Shown here one piece after another: positions 25,081 to 32,551 of a DNA stretch of 64,000 bases. This DNA comes from Roseiarcus sp963737365 (GTDB taxonomy: Bacteria > Pseudomonadota > Alphaproteobacteria > Rhizobiales > Beijerinckiaceae), in NCBI GenBank assembly GCA_963737365.1, contig CAVTSD010000004.1, forward strand, positions 1-64,000. Reading direction: 5' to 3'. A program made the translations under genes and the position numbers. The notes under the pieces are model-generated. The model ran no database searches, was not told the DNA's origin, and was given only the letters and a program-made list of their open reading frames with translations. Position 1 is the first letter of the stretch. Each line of letters opens with the position of its first letter.

Positions 25081-25575
25081 ATGTCCGAATTGACGATGAA
25101 TGATCTGCCCGAAGCACTGAAGACGGTTCGGACCCGGCCGCTCTTTGTGATGCGCCTCAATGTCCGCAGGTTGCAAATTGTCGGCCCGGCGCCCGGTGGG
25201 CTACGCCGTGTCGGCGTGGTGTTTGGCGGCTCGTTTATAGGCGAACGGGTCTCCGGCGAGGTGCTCGATGGCGGGAATGACTGGCAGATTGTTCGTGCGG
25301 ATGGCAGCACGGCGTTGGACGTGCGGCTCGTGCTGAGAACGGCGGATGGCGCGATGATTGGCATGAGCTACCGGGGCATTCGTCGCGGTCCCGCCGACGT
25401 TGTTTCCAGGATTGAAGCTGGCGAGGTTGTAGACCCCTCAAGTTACTATTTCCGCATAGCACCGTTTTTCGAGACATCATCGGCGCAATATGACTGGTTG
25501 AATGGAATCGTTGCAGTGGGCATCGGGCACCGTCTTGCGGATGGGCCCGTGTACAGCGTCTTCGAGACATGCTGA
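25081..25575 (+). CDS. DUF3237 (UPF0311) protein
   Basis: This protein of about 164 residues from the ATG at 25081 carries the DUF3237 pattern: GVVFGGSFIGERVSGEVLDG, then DWQIVRADGSTALDVRLVL and, near the end, SAQYDWLNGIVAVGIG. These are small beta-barrel proteins of unknown biochemical role, often found near flavin reductases or dehydrogenases. No signal peptide is seen. In-frame codons before 25081 have no similarity and overlap the ene-reductase remnant on the other strand, so I exclude them. It is the only intact gene between the two pseudogenes and pqqA. Confidence 0.85.
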   Translation: MSELTMNDLPEALKTVRTRPLFVMRLNVRRLQIVGPAPGGLRRVGVVFGGSFIGERVSGEVLDGGNDWQIVRADGSTALDVRLVLRTADGAMIGMSYRGIRRGPADVVSRIEAGEVVDPSSYYFRIAPFFETSSAQYDWLNGIVAVGIGHRLADGPVYSVFETC

Positions 25576-25706
25576 TCGAGGCGCTCAAATTACCGGCGAT
25601 TATGCGAAATGAGCAAAAAAATAGCGCCGATGGCGCAACGTTTTTATCTGAATTGGCTCCCCCACCGATACGGAGACGCCGCATCGATCGGCTCGGCAGT
25701 CTGAAG

Positions 25707-25733
25707 ACGCCGCCCGCCTAAAACGGGCGGCGT
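25707..25733 (-). terminator. 10-bp stem hairpin downstream of pqqA
   Basis: ACGCCGCCCG at 25707-25716 pairs perfectly with CGGGCGGCGT at 25724-25733 over a 7-base loop. It begins five bases after the pqqA stop when read on the minus strand. Only short T tracts lie nearby. It may end or stabilise the short pqqA transcript, and could also serve the convergent DUF3237 gene. Confidence 0.5.
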
Positions 25734-25738
25734 TCGTT

Positions 25739-25816
25739 TCACATCTCAGCCGACAGGTAGCTTGTCACTTCCATGCCAACGCAGACTTCACGAACTTCGG
25801 GGGTCGTCCATGCCAT
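25739..25816 (-). CDS. pqqA: Coenzyme PQQ precursor peptide PqqA (orphan copy)
   Basis: A 25-codon frame on the minus strand encodes a peptide starting MAWTTPEVREV and containing GMEVTSYLSAEM. Glu16 and Tyr20 have the invariant E-x3-Y spacing of PqqA, whose two side chains are crosslinked by the radical-SAM enzyme PqqE and become pyrroloquinoline quinone. An AAAAGGAAA ribosome site stands nine bases before the ATG. No pqqB, C, D, E or F is in this window, so this is either an orphan or an extra copy, as seen in several methylotrophs with multiple pqqA genes. The quinoprotein at 1079-2383 is a plausible consumer of PQQ. Confidence 0.88.
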   Translation of the reverse strand: MAWTTPEVREVCVGMEVTSYLSAEM

Positions 25817-26071
25817 GGCGTCGTTTCCTTTTAAAGTCTTGGAAGCTCCGCTCTCTCGGGAGCCCGGAGCTAGACGTAAGCTATCATAGTGCTCAAACAA
25901 CCGTCAAACCGTCCTTTTCCGCAGCATCGCGAATTTTTGATGCGCAGGCCGGGCCAGAGCCGAAACCGCCGGGCCCGACCTGAAACGCGGCGCCGCCTCC
26001 GGCGATAGCCATCGGCCGTATTCTCCGCATGAATCGGCTTCGTGACAATTTTTTGCTAAATCCAAAATTCT

Positions 26072-26227
26072 ATGCTACACATTTCGTATGAGCATTTTAG
26101 GTGGCGAGCGAGAAAGAGGGCGGACGACCGATCGAAGTTGGGAGCCCGTATCAGGCTTCTCCAGAACGAGGATTTTTTTACTCCAAATGGCCGTAACCCA
26201 TTGAAAAGTCCCGATTCGAAAAAATAA
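26072..26227 (+). CDS. Possible 51-residue basic ORF in an AT-rich spacer
   Basis: An ATG at 26072 opens 51 codons in a spacer visibly richer in A+T than its neighbours. The peptide is basic and hydrophilic (RWRARKRADDRSKLGARI, then a QNEDFFTPNGRNP stretch). No clear ribosome site and no recognisable family are seen. It may be chance or a fragment of a lost gene. Apart from this and the repeat at 26224-26273, the region 25817-26350 holds nothing I can support beyond the likely promoter of pqqA. Confidence 0.2.
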   Translation: MLHISYEHFRWRARKRADDRSKLGARIRLLQNEDFFTPNGRNPLKSPDSKK

Positions 26228-26273
26228 ACGCTAGTAGATGGGAGCAGTTTTACTAACGTTTACTAGCGTTTAT
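26224..26273. repeat. 13-bp inverted repeat plus a tandem 10-mer
   Basis: ATAAACGCTAGTA (26224-26236) recurs as its exact reverse complement TACTAGCGTTTAT at 26261-26273. Directly before the right arm lies TACTAACGTT (26251-26260), a one-mismatch tandem copy of TACTAGCGTT. Three related 10-mers in 50 bp suggest a multi-site operator or other protein-binding array. It lies between the end of the SHP gene and the upstream side of pqqA. Confidence 0.55.
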
Positions 26274-26350
26274 GGGTGCTTAAGCGCGTTTATTTGGACG
26301 GATTTGTCCGCCAGGGAGATGCCTTGCCGCGGCGCCAGACGCTCGCGCAA

Positions 26351-26773
26351 TCATTGGGCCAACATGAACGTTATGAAGTCGCCCTTTTCCGTCGCGGTAC
26401 AATCCCGGCCGAGCACGTTGTTGCAGTTTCGTCGAAACCATTTTTCCGTTTTCGCCTGGTCGCTGTAGCGCTTCGGGTTCGCCGAGGCTGCCATCGGCTC
26501 GATGTCCTTTCCCGCACGGGTTTGCCCAGTCTTTGTTGGGTCTGTCGTGTGACAGGTCGTGCAGGACGGCGTGTCGGGCTTGCCGGTCGAGAAGTGGGTC
26601 CTGAAGAGATGCTCGCCTCGCTCAGCGGAAAATGCGCTGAAACTGGGATCGGAGGCTTTCGCCTCGTTTGCGTAGAAGTCGAGAACGGTCTTGGGGGATT
26701 CGCCCGCGGCGGCAGGCGCGAGCGGGCCGGCCGAAAAGATGATCGCGATCAGGCCACGAACGGTCGTCTTCAT
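26351..26773 (-). CDS. SHP-type monoheme cytochrome c (DUF1924)
   Basis: This 140-residue secreted protein has a signal peptide (MKTTVRGLIAIIFSAGPLAPAAAG) and one heme site, CTTCH at 71-75. The distal part reads FRRNCNNVLGRDC (residues 114-125). In the Rhodobacter sphaeroides heme protein SHP an asparagine in the equivalent place is the unusual sixth heme ligand, which leaves to let O2 or NO bind, next to a disulfide. N116 or N118 with C117 and C125 fit that arrangement. Its start overlaps the stop of the cytochrome b fusion gene by four bases, giving the classic SHP-DHC-cytochrome b gene set. Confidence 0.85.
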   Translation of the reverse strand: MKTTVRGLIAIIFSAGPLAPAAAGESPKTVLDFYANEAKASDPSFSAFSAERGEHLFRTHFSTGKPDTPSCTTCHTTDPTKTGQTRAGKDIEPMAASANPKRYSDQAKTEKWFRRNCNNVLGRDCTATEKGDFITFMLAQ

Positions 26774-27891
26774 TGGTAAGCCCGCCTGGGAATGTTGATG
26801 GCTTGCGGATCGAAGCGGCCCGTCGAAGCATCGCTATGACACGCTGCGCAAGCGCCTTTCGCACCGACCGCCCTGGATTTGAAGACGCTCTCTGGAATGC
26901 TTTGGTGCATGCGGATCCAGAACGGGGTCGCCGTCAGGCGAAGCGGATCCCGAGGGTCAGAGCCCTGAAGCTCGTGGGCGGCGCGGGTGTCCCATCTCTC
27001 TGCGGCGTTCGTCGTCAGGTAAGCGCGTATGCGGCCCGCGAGGCCGGGCTCGAGACTGGCGTCCTCGCCGAAGTGATCCTGGAGACCATTCATGATCGCG
27101 ATCCATCTTGAGCTCGCGGCGAGACTTGGCGGATAGGCCATATGGCAGCTCCCGCATTCTTGCGCATAAGTTGGATCGAGCGGACCAGCCGGCACGCCCA
27201 ACGCCGGGCGCGCCGACAGCGCCACGATCTGGTGAGCGGCGACGGCGATCAAGATCAGAATACAGAACCCGGCGAGAAACGGTCTTGCTTTCACCGCCCT
27301 CGCCGCATGGTCGCCGACAGAGGCAGCCTTGTTGCCGGTGATCATGGCGAGGGGGAGGTTGGCGCCAGCCTGAACAGACTCGTAGGCGACGCCGAGGAGA
27401 TGACCCGCGATCAACCCAAGGAGACCATAAGCGAGAGCCAGATGGAGTCTTTGCGCCGCTTTGCCTGAAACGTAAGTCACGGCGAAAGCCAAAGGGCCCT
27501 GCTTGTCGACGCCGCCCAGGGTGATGACACCGGCTATAACGGAAAAAGAGATAATCGCGAGAAGGGCAAGCGCCATCAGGCTGCCAAGTGGATTGTGTCC
27601 CCGATATCGAGGTCGGCGACCGGCGAGAAGCCCGGCGAGGTCCGCATTGATCGCTGTGAGGTCAACGGGAAAGCTTGAAAATCGCGCATAGGTCGAACCC
27701 ATGACGCCCCATAGGATGCGAAACGCGACGAGACCTCCAATGGCGGCGCCTGCGGCGATGTGAACGTTCAGCAAGTTTCGTGGTCCCGAGAGGCCCGTGA
27801 CCAAGGCGATCGCGACCGCCGCGGCCATGAGCCAGTGGAACATGCGGACGCCAAGGTCCCAGACCCGCGTCACGCGAGCATGGCGGCACAA
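26770..27891 (-). CDS. Cytochrome b561-type membrane protein fused to a diheme cytochrome c (DHC)
   Basis: Residues 1-225 are a di-heme b561-like membrane domain with several helices and the expected histidines (H19 in RMFHW, H44 in NVHIAAG, H150 and H163 in the RLHLALAYGLLGLIAGHL helix). After a last helix near 205-225 the protein continues into a periplasmic DHC domain with heme sites CGSCH (246-250) and CAACH (348-352). The domain also has the DHC landmark MNGLQDHFGEDASLEPG between the sites. In other bacteria the cytochrome b and DHC are separate genes that feed electrons from the quinone pool to SHP; here they are one polypeptide. It overlaps the SHP gene by ATGA, and a second stand-alone DHC gene lies 33 bp upstream. 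Confidence 0.88.
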   Translation of the reverse strand: MCRHARVTRVWDLGVRMFHWLMAAAVAIALVTGLSGPRNLLNVHIAAGAAIGGLVAFRILWGVMGSTYARFSSFPVDLTAINADLAGLLAGRRPRYRGHNPLGSLMALALLAIISFSVIAGVITLGGVDKQGPLAFAVTYVSGKAAQRLHLALAYGLLGLIAGHLLGVAYESVQAGANLPLAMITGNKAASVGDHAARAVKARPFLAGFCILILIAVAAHQIVALSARPALGVPAGPLDPTYAQECGSCHMAYPPSLAASSRWIAIMNGLQDHFGEDASLEPGLAGRIRAYLTTNAAERWDTRAAHELQGSDPRDPLRLTATPFWIRMHQSIPESVFKSRAVGAKGACAACHSDASTGRFDPQAINIPRRAYQ

Positions 27892-27924
27892 TTGCCCATG
27901 GTCCCTTCCGCTACTTCGACAGGG

Positions 27925-28413
27925 CTATTGAACGACGTTCTTGGTGTTATGGCAGGCGAGGCAGTTCGCGGGGGATTTGACCTGGCTATGTCTGACTCCG
28001 TCGAAGTCGAAGTCCGCGTGCATCTGGTTCCACCAGGGCGTGCCGGTAATCCTCAAAGGCGTGCTCTCCGGCAGGAGCGCGCCTAAATAGTGCCGCTCCC
28101 GAACCGTGGCGTCGGGAGAATCGGCCGCATGCGAGGTCAGGAAATTGCGGATGACGTCCAGGTCTTTCTTCGGGATCGCAGCGTCCTCGCCGAAATGATC
28201 GTCCATCGTCGATAGAATCGCGGCCCAGGAGCGGCTGGGGAGCATCCGGGACGGAAAGACCATGTGGCAGTCGCCACATTGCATAAGCTCCGCCGGGGCT
28301 CCGGCGTTGCCCGGCTCAAGCGGACCCGGCGGCTCGGTGGCGCTTCGGGCGACGTGAACAACGGCAATGAGGGCGACGCCAGTCAGACTTCCGACGATTG
28401 ATTTCGCTTTCAT
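27925..28413 (-). CDS. Diheme cytochrome c (DHC)
   Basis: This protein of about 162 residues starts at the ATG at 28413 (MKAKSIVGSLTGVALIAVV), with a signal peptide leading to a periplasmic domain. It has two heme sites, CGDCH at 46-50 and CLACH at 151-155, and the DHC segment MDDHFGEDAAIPKKDLD. It is a clear paralog of the C-terminal half of the fusion gene downstream, including the PxRITGTPWWNQMH stretch before the second heme. It is first in the three-gene redox operon, with SHP last. The likely role is to shuttle electrons between the membrane cytochrome b and SHP or another acceptor. Confidence 0.85.
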   Translation of the reverse strand: MKAKSIVGSLTGVALIAVVHVARSATEPPGPLEPGNAGAPAELMQCGDCHMVFPSRMLPSRSWAAILSTMDDHFGEDAAIPKKDLDVIRNFLTSHAADSPDATVRERHYLGALLPESTPLRITGTPWWNQMHADFDFDGVRHSQVKSPANCLACHNTKNVVQ

Positions 28414-28454
28414 CACTGCGCGTGCCGCGCCCCTCGTCGATCGATGCCCGCTGC

Positions 28455-29234
28455 TCAAAAAGCGCCCGGGAATGCGCCCCCGTCGATGAGGATGTTCTGG
28501 CCGGTGATGAAACCCGCCTGGGCGCTGGCGAGGAAGGCGCAGAGGGCGCCGAATTCGTCCGGCTCGCCGAAGCGCCCGACCGGGATTCGCGCCTGCGAAT
28601 CGGCGCGCGCGACGTCCACGCTGACGTTCCGCTGGGCCGCGGTGCGCGCCAGACCTGCTTTTTGACGGTCGGTCGCAAACGATCCAGGCTGGATCGAGTT
28701 AATGGTCACGTTGTCGCGCGCGAATAGACGCGCGGCCGAGGCGAGGAACGCGGTCAGCCCCGCGCGGGCGCCGGACGAGACGTCGAGGCCGGCGATGGGC
28801 GCCCGAACCGAACTGGACGTGATGTTGATGATTCGTCCGAATTTGCGCTCCACCATCCCCGGCGCCAGCGCCTGGACCAAAGCGATCGGGGTCAGCATGT
28901 TCGATTCGACGCCTTTAAGGACATCCTCGCGGCTGATTTCGGCAAAATTCTTGAACGGGGGCCCGCCGTTGTTATTGACGAGGATGTCGGCGTCTGGGCA
29001 GGCGGCGATCAGTCCCGCCCGCGTCGCGGGATTGTCGAGATCGCCTGCGATTTCAAGGACCTCGACGCCCGTCGCCTGGCGCAGTTCCATCGCCGTGCGT
29101 CCCAGAACCTCCTTGTCCCGCCCGTTAAGCACGACCGCGCAACGCGCTTCCGCGAGCGCCTGCGCGCAGGCTCGGCCCAAGCCTTTGCTCGAAGCGCAAA
29201 CAATCGCCTTCCGGCCCGCGATTCCCAAATCCAC
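28455..29234 (-). CDS. SDR-family oxidoreductase with non-canonical active site
   Basis: This 259-residue Rossmann protein has a cofactor loop CASSKGLGRACAQAL, DILVNNNGGPP and a C-terminal FITGQNILIDGGAF, all typical of SDRs. The usual catalytic YxxxK is not present: the matching segment reads SSGARAGLTAFLAS. The active-site serine region (INITSSSVRAPI) is kept. A recognised SDR subgroup has this glycine-alanine-arginine replacement, so the protein may bind NAD(P) but work by another mechanism. It lies 41 bp before the DHC gene on the same strand and may share its transcript, though no functional link is evident. Confidence 0.82.
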   Translation of the reverse strand: MDLGIAGRKAIVCASSKGLGRACAQALAEARCAVVLNGRDKEVLGRTAMELRQATGVEVLEIAGDLDNPATRAGLIAACPDADILVNNNGGPPFKNFAEISREDVLKGVESNMLTPIALVQALAPGMVERKFGRIINITSSSVRAPIAGLDVSSGARAGLTAFLASAARLFARDNVTINSIQPGSFATDRQKAGLARTAAQRNVSVDVARADSQARIPVGRFGEPDEFGALCAFLASAQAGFITGQNILIDGGAFPGAF

Positions 29235-29364
29235 TGTTGCCCCCCTGCTCTCGACACTGTTCAGGCTGCCAATTATAAACGTTCAAGTGCGTCGCGTCAT
29301 CGAAGCGACATGAGAATCTGCGCAGTCATTTCTCGTTGTTCGCCCCCTCGCGAGGAGGCTACTG

Positions 29365-30204
29365 GTGCCCAAATTCCCAGAGACCCATCGATACAGGACC
29401 CTGTTCCTGTCGGACTTACACTTGGGCACGCGCGGGTGCCAGGCGCATCTCATCTTGGATATGCTGCGCCATGTCGAGGCCGACACGATCTACCTTGTCG
29501 GCGACATCATTGACGGCTGGCGGCTCCGCTCCGGCTGGTACTGGCCGCAGGCGCATAACGACGTCATCCAGAAACTGCTGCGAAAGGTTCGGCGCGGCGC
29601 GCGGATGGTGTTCGTCCCGGGCAACCACGATGAATTCGCCCGTCAGTTTTTCGGTCTGACCTTCGGCGGAATCGAGATCAAGCGGCAGGCGATCCATACC
29701 GCCGCGGACGGCAAGCGCTATCTTATCATCCATGGCGACGAATTCGACGTCGTTGTGCGCCATTCGAAGTGGCTCGCCTTCTTCGGCGACTGGGCCTACG
29801 ATTTCGCCCTGTTCGTCAACACCCATTTCAACGCGGCGCGCCGGGCCCTTGGCTTGCCCTACTGGTCGTTTTCGGCCTGGGCGAAACTCAAGGTCAAGAA
29901 CGCCGTTAATTTCATCGGCTCATTCGAGCGAGAGCTGGCGGCGGAAGCCAAAAAGCGCGGCGTCGACGGGGTGGTCTGCGGCCACATCCATCACCCAGTC
30001 ATCCGCGACATGGAGGGCGTGATCTACGTCAACACCGGCGACTTCGTGGAATCCTGCTCGCTGGTAGTCGAGCACTATGACGGCCAGATGGAGGTGTTGC
30101 GCTGGAAGAATCCGCTGCAGCTCGCCTGGGCCGAAGACAAGCTGTCGTTCGAGGATGAAGCGAACGAGACGGGGGCTGACGAGGCGCAAGCGGAATTGGC
30201 CTGA
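29365..30204 (+). CDS. UDP-2,3-diacylglucosamine diphosphatase-like metallophosphatase (LpxH family)
   Basis: This 279-residue calcineurin-like phosphatase has all five metal motifs: FLSDLHLGTRG, YLVGDIIDGW, VPGNHDE, IIHGDEFD and CGHIHHP. The size and the long insertion before GHIHHP match the alphaproteobacterial LpxH-related group. LpxH cleaves UDP-2,3-diacylglucosamine to lipid X on the cytoplasmic side of the inner membrane. Several Rhizobiales use LpxI for that step, so the precise substrate is uncertain. It starts with GTG at 29365 after GAGGAGG and overlaps the glycosyltransferase downstream by one base, so the two are co-translated. Confidence 0.82.
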   Translation: MPKFPETHRYRTLFLSDLHLGTRGCQAHLILDMLRHVEADTIYLVGDIIDGWRLRSGWYWPQAHNDVIQKLLRKVRRGARMVFVPGNHDEFARQFFGLTFGGIEIKRQAIHTAADGKRYLIIHGDEFDVVVRHSKWLAFFGDWAYDFALFVNTHFNAARRALGLPYWSFSAWAKLKVKNAVNFIGSFERELAAEAKKRGVDGVVCGHIHHPVIRDMEGVIYVNTGDFVESCSLVVEHYDGQMEVLRWKNPLQLAWAEDKLSFEDEANETGADEAQAELA

Positions 30205-31265
30205 TGCGTATCCTGATCGCCACCGACGCCTGGCGCCCGCAAGTCAATGGCGTGGTGTCGACTCTGGAGCGGATGACTCAGGCGGCGAGCGAATTGGGCG
30301 CATCGTTCGAATTCCTCACCTCGCAGGGCATGTGGACCGCTCCCCTGCCCTCCTATCCGGAAATTCGCCTCGCGATCCCATCCTGGCGACGGATTGGCGA
30401 GCGTATCGACGAAGCCAAGCCCGACCATATCCACATCGCCACCGAAGGCCCGATCGGCTGGCTCACGAGGCGCTATTGCCTCAAGCACAAGCGGATCTTC
30501 ACCACCAGCTATCACACCCGCTTTCCTGAATACGTGTCGGCGAGGATCGGGGTTCCTGAACGGCTGACCTATGCCGGCTTGCGGTACTTCCATGCGCCTT
30601 CGGCGGCGGTGATGGCGCCGACGCCGACCATCGGCGCCGACCTTACCCGCCGCGGCTTCCCCCGGGTCAGGCTCTGGACTCGCGGCGTCAACCACGCGGT
30701 TTACCGCCCACGCTCGAAGCGCGCCCTCGACCTGCCGCGGCCGATCTTCCTTTCCGTGGGACGGGTGGCGGTGGAAAAGAACCTCGAAGCGATGCTGAAC
30801 CTCGATTTGCCCGGATCCACCGTCATCGTCGGCGATGGACCGGTTCGCCCCCATCTCGAGCGCAGCTATCCGCACGCGCATTTCCTTGGCGCCAAGCAGG
30901 GGGAGGCGCTCGCCGACATCTATGCGAGCGCGGATGTGTTCGTCTTCCCCTCGCGCACCGACACGTTCGGGATCGTCATGATCGAGGCGATGGCCAGCGG
31001 CTTGCCGGTGGCGGCTTATCCCGTAGCCGGGCCGATCGATGTCGTGGGGCCCGGCGCTGGCGTGCTTGACGAGGACCTACGAGCCGCCTGCCTCAAGGCG
31101 CTGACCTTGTCGCGTGAGGATGCACGCGAACATTCTATGCGCTTTACCTGGAAAGAGAGCGCACGCCAGTTCCTCGAGAATATCGAAGCGAGCCGCTCGG
31201 ACGTTAAACTGGCGAAATTGGCTCCAAAAAAGGTTGGAGTGGTGCAGCCAGTCAAGAACGGTTAG
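30204..31265 (+). CDS. GT4-family glycosyltransferase
   Basis: This 353-residue GT-B enzyme starts MRILIATDAWRPQVNGVVST, the N-terminal glycine-rich fold of GT4 transferases. The C-terminal nucleotide-sugar site reads FVFPSRTDTFGIVMIEAMASGLPVAAYP, with the EX7E-type pair of glutamates. Related proteins transfer mannose or another hexose to lipid acceptors. Its start is the TGATG junction with the LpxH-like gene, which suggests a membrane or envelope lipid role. The donor and acceptor are unknown. Confidence 0.88.
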   Translation: MRILIATDAWRPQVNGVVSTLERMTQAASELGASFEFLTSQGMWTAPLPSYPEIRLAIPSWRRIGERIDEAKPDHIHIATEGPIGWLTRRYCLKHKRIFTTSYHTRFPEYVSARIGVPERLTYAGLRYFHAPSAAVMAPTPTIGADLTRRGFPRVRLWTRGVNHAVYRPRSKRALDLPRPIFLSVGRVAVEKNLEAMLNLDLPGSTVIVGDGPVRPHLERSYPHAHFLGAKQGEALADIYASADVFVFPSRTDTFGIVMIEAMASGLPVAAYPVAGPIDVVGPGAGVLDEDLRAACLKALTLSREDAREHSMRFTWKESARQFLENIEASRSDVKLAKLAPKKVGVVQPVKNG

Positions 31266-31409
31266 CGGCAGAAGTCCCAAGCGCCCACCTCGTTTAGGAC
31301 CCCGCGTCGTTCACGAAACTGCGAACGCGCGAAAACCTTAAGGCGTCGCCGGCGCCTTCGCATTGTCAAAGCCGTGAACACCGAGGGTCGCGGCCGCTCG
31401 CTCTTCTCG

Positions 31410-32363
31410 TCAGGCCGCTTTCGCGAGCCGCTGCTGCACCGTTGTCTTCAGCTTGTCGAGGTCGCGTGCAAAAAGCCGGATGCCGTCGGAAAGCTTCTCC
31501 GTCGCCATCTGGTCCTCGTTGAGCATCCAGCGGAAGGTCTTCTCGTCCATCGCGATTTTCGCCGGGCCTGGCCCGGCATGGGCCGGATCGAGCTTCCGCT
31601 TGAGTTCGCCTTCGTCCTTCGACAGCGCCTCGAGCAACTGCGGCGAGATGGTGAGCCGGTCGCAGCCCGCAAGCGCCTCGATTTCGCCGGTGTTGCGGAA
31701 CGACGCGCCCATGACGACGGTCTTGATTCCATGGGTCTTATAGTAAGCGTAGATGGCTCGGACCGATTGCACGCCGGGGTCCGTCTCGGAAGTGTACGGC
31801 CCGCCGCCTGCCTTCACATGCCAATCCAGGATGCGTCCAACGAAAGGCGACAGAAGGAAAGCTTTCGCGTCCCCCGCCGCAATCGCCTGGGCAATCGAAA
31901 AGGCGAGCGTCATGTTGCAGTCGATGCCTTCGGCCTGCAGGTGCTTGGCAGCCTGCACGCCCTCCCAGGTCGACGCAAGCTTGATCAAGATGCGATCGTG
32001 GCCGATGCCCCTTTCCTTGTAGAGAGCGATGAAAGACTTCGCCTTAGCGATCATGGCCTCCGTGTCGAAGGAGAGATCGGCGTCAACCTCGGTCGACACG
32101 CGGCCAGGCACGATCTTCGTCAGTTCGGAGCCGAAATTCACGGCGATGCGATCCGTCACCTCGCCAACTGACGCCTTTTGTTTGCTCCCCCAGGCAATCG
32201 CTTCGTCGACAAAACGCGCGTAGGCCGGCATCTCCGCGGCCTTCAGGATGAGCGACGGATTTGTCGTCGCGTCGGTCGGTTTGTAGGCGCGGATCGCCTC
32301 CATGTCGCCGGTGTCGGAGACGACAGTGGTCATTGTGCGTAACTGTTCGAGCTTGCTGGTCAT
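31410..32363 (-). CDS. tal: Transaldolase (TalB type)
   Basis: This 317-residue (beta/alpha)8 enzyme starts MTSKLEQLRTMTTVVSDTGD and has DATTNPSLILKAA near 31. The Schiff-base lysine is in RILIKLASTWEGVQAA, and SPFVGRILDWHVKA follows near 180. This is the classical long transaldolase that exchanges dihydroxyacetone units in the pentose phosphate pathway. It lies downstream of the MFS/phosphatase/kinase/aldolase operon on the same strand with a 188-bp gap. It may be part of the same sugar metabolism or simply neighbouring. Confidence 0.95.
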   Translation of the reverse strand: MTSKLEQLRTMTTVVSDTGDMEAIRAYKPTDATTNPSLILKAAEMPAYARFVDEAIAWGSKQKASVGEVTDRIAVNFGSELTKIVPGRVSTEVDADLSFDTEAMIAKAKSFIALYKERGIGHDRILIKLASTWEGVQAAKHLQAEGIDCNMTLAFSIAQAIAAGDAKAFLLSPFVGRILDWHVKAGGGPYTSETDPGVQSVRAIYAYYKTHGIKTVVMGASFRNTGEIEALAGCDRLTISPQLLEALSKDEGELKRKLDPAHAGPGPAKIAMDEKTFRWMLNEDQMATEKLSDGIRLFARDLDKLKTTVQQRLAKAA

Positions 32364-32551
32364 GGAAGAGCCTCCTTCGGCAAAGCCTTTCTACCCGAAA
32401 ACACGCTTTCTGTTATCTCGATTGTTGCGCTTCGGCGCGCCATAAGCAAGCTTCAGGCGCCGAGACGTACTTATCGCATCGGAAAACCTAAAGTGCCCAA
32501 GAGTGTTCCGTCTCAGGCCATGGGTCGGTCAGTAATCGCGCGATCCGCCTT

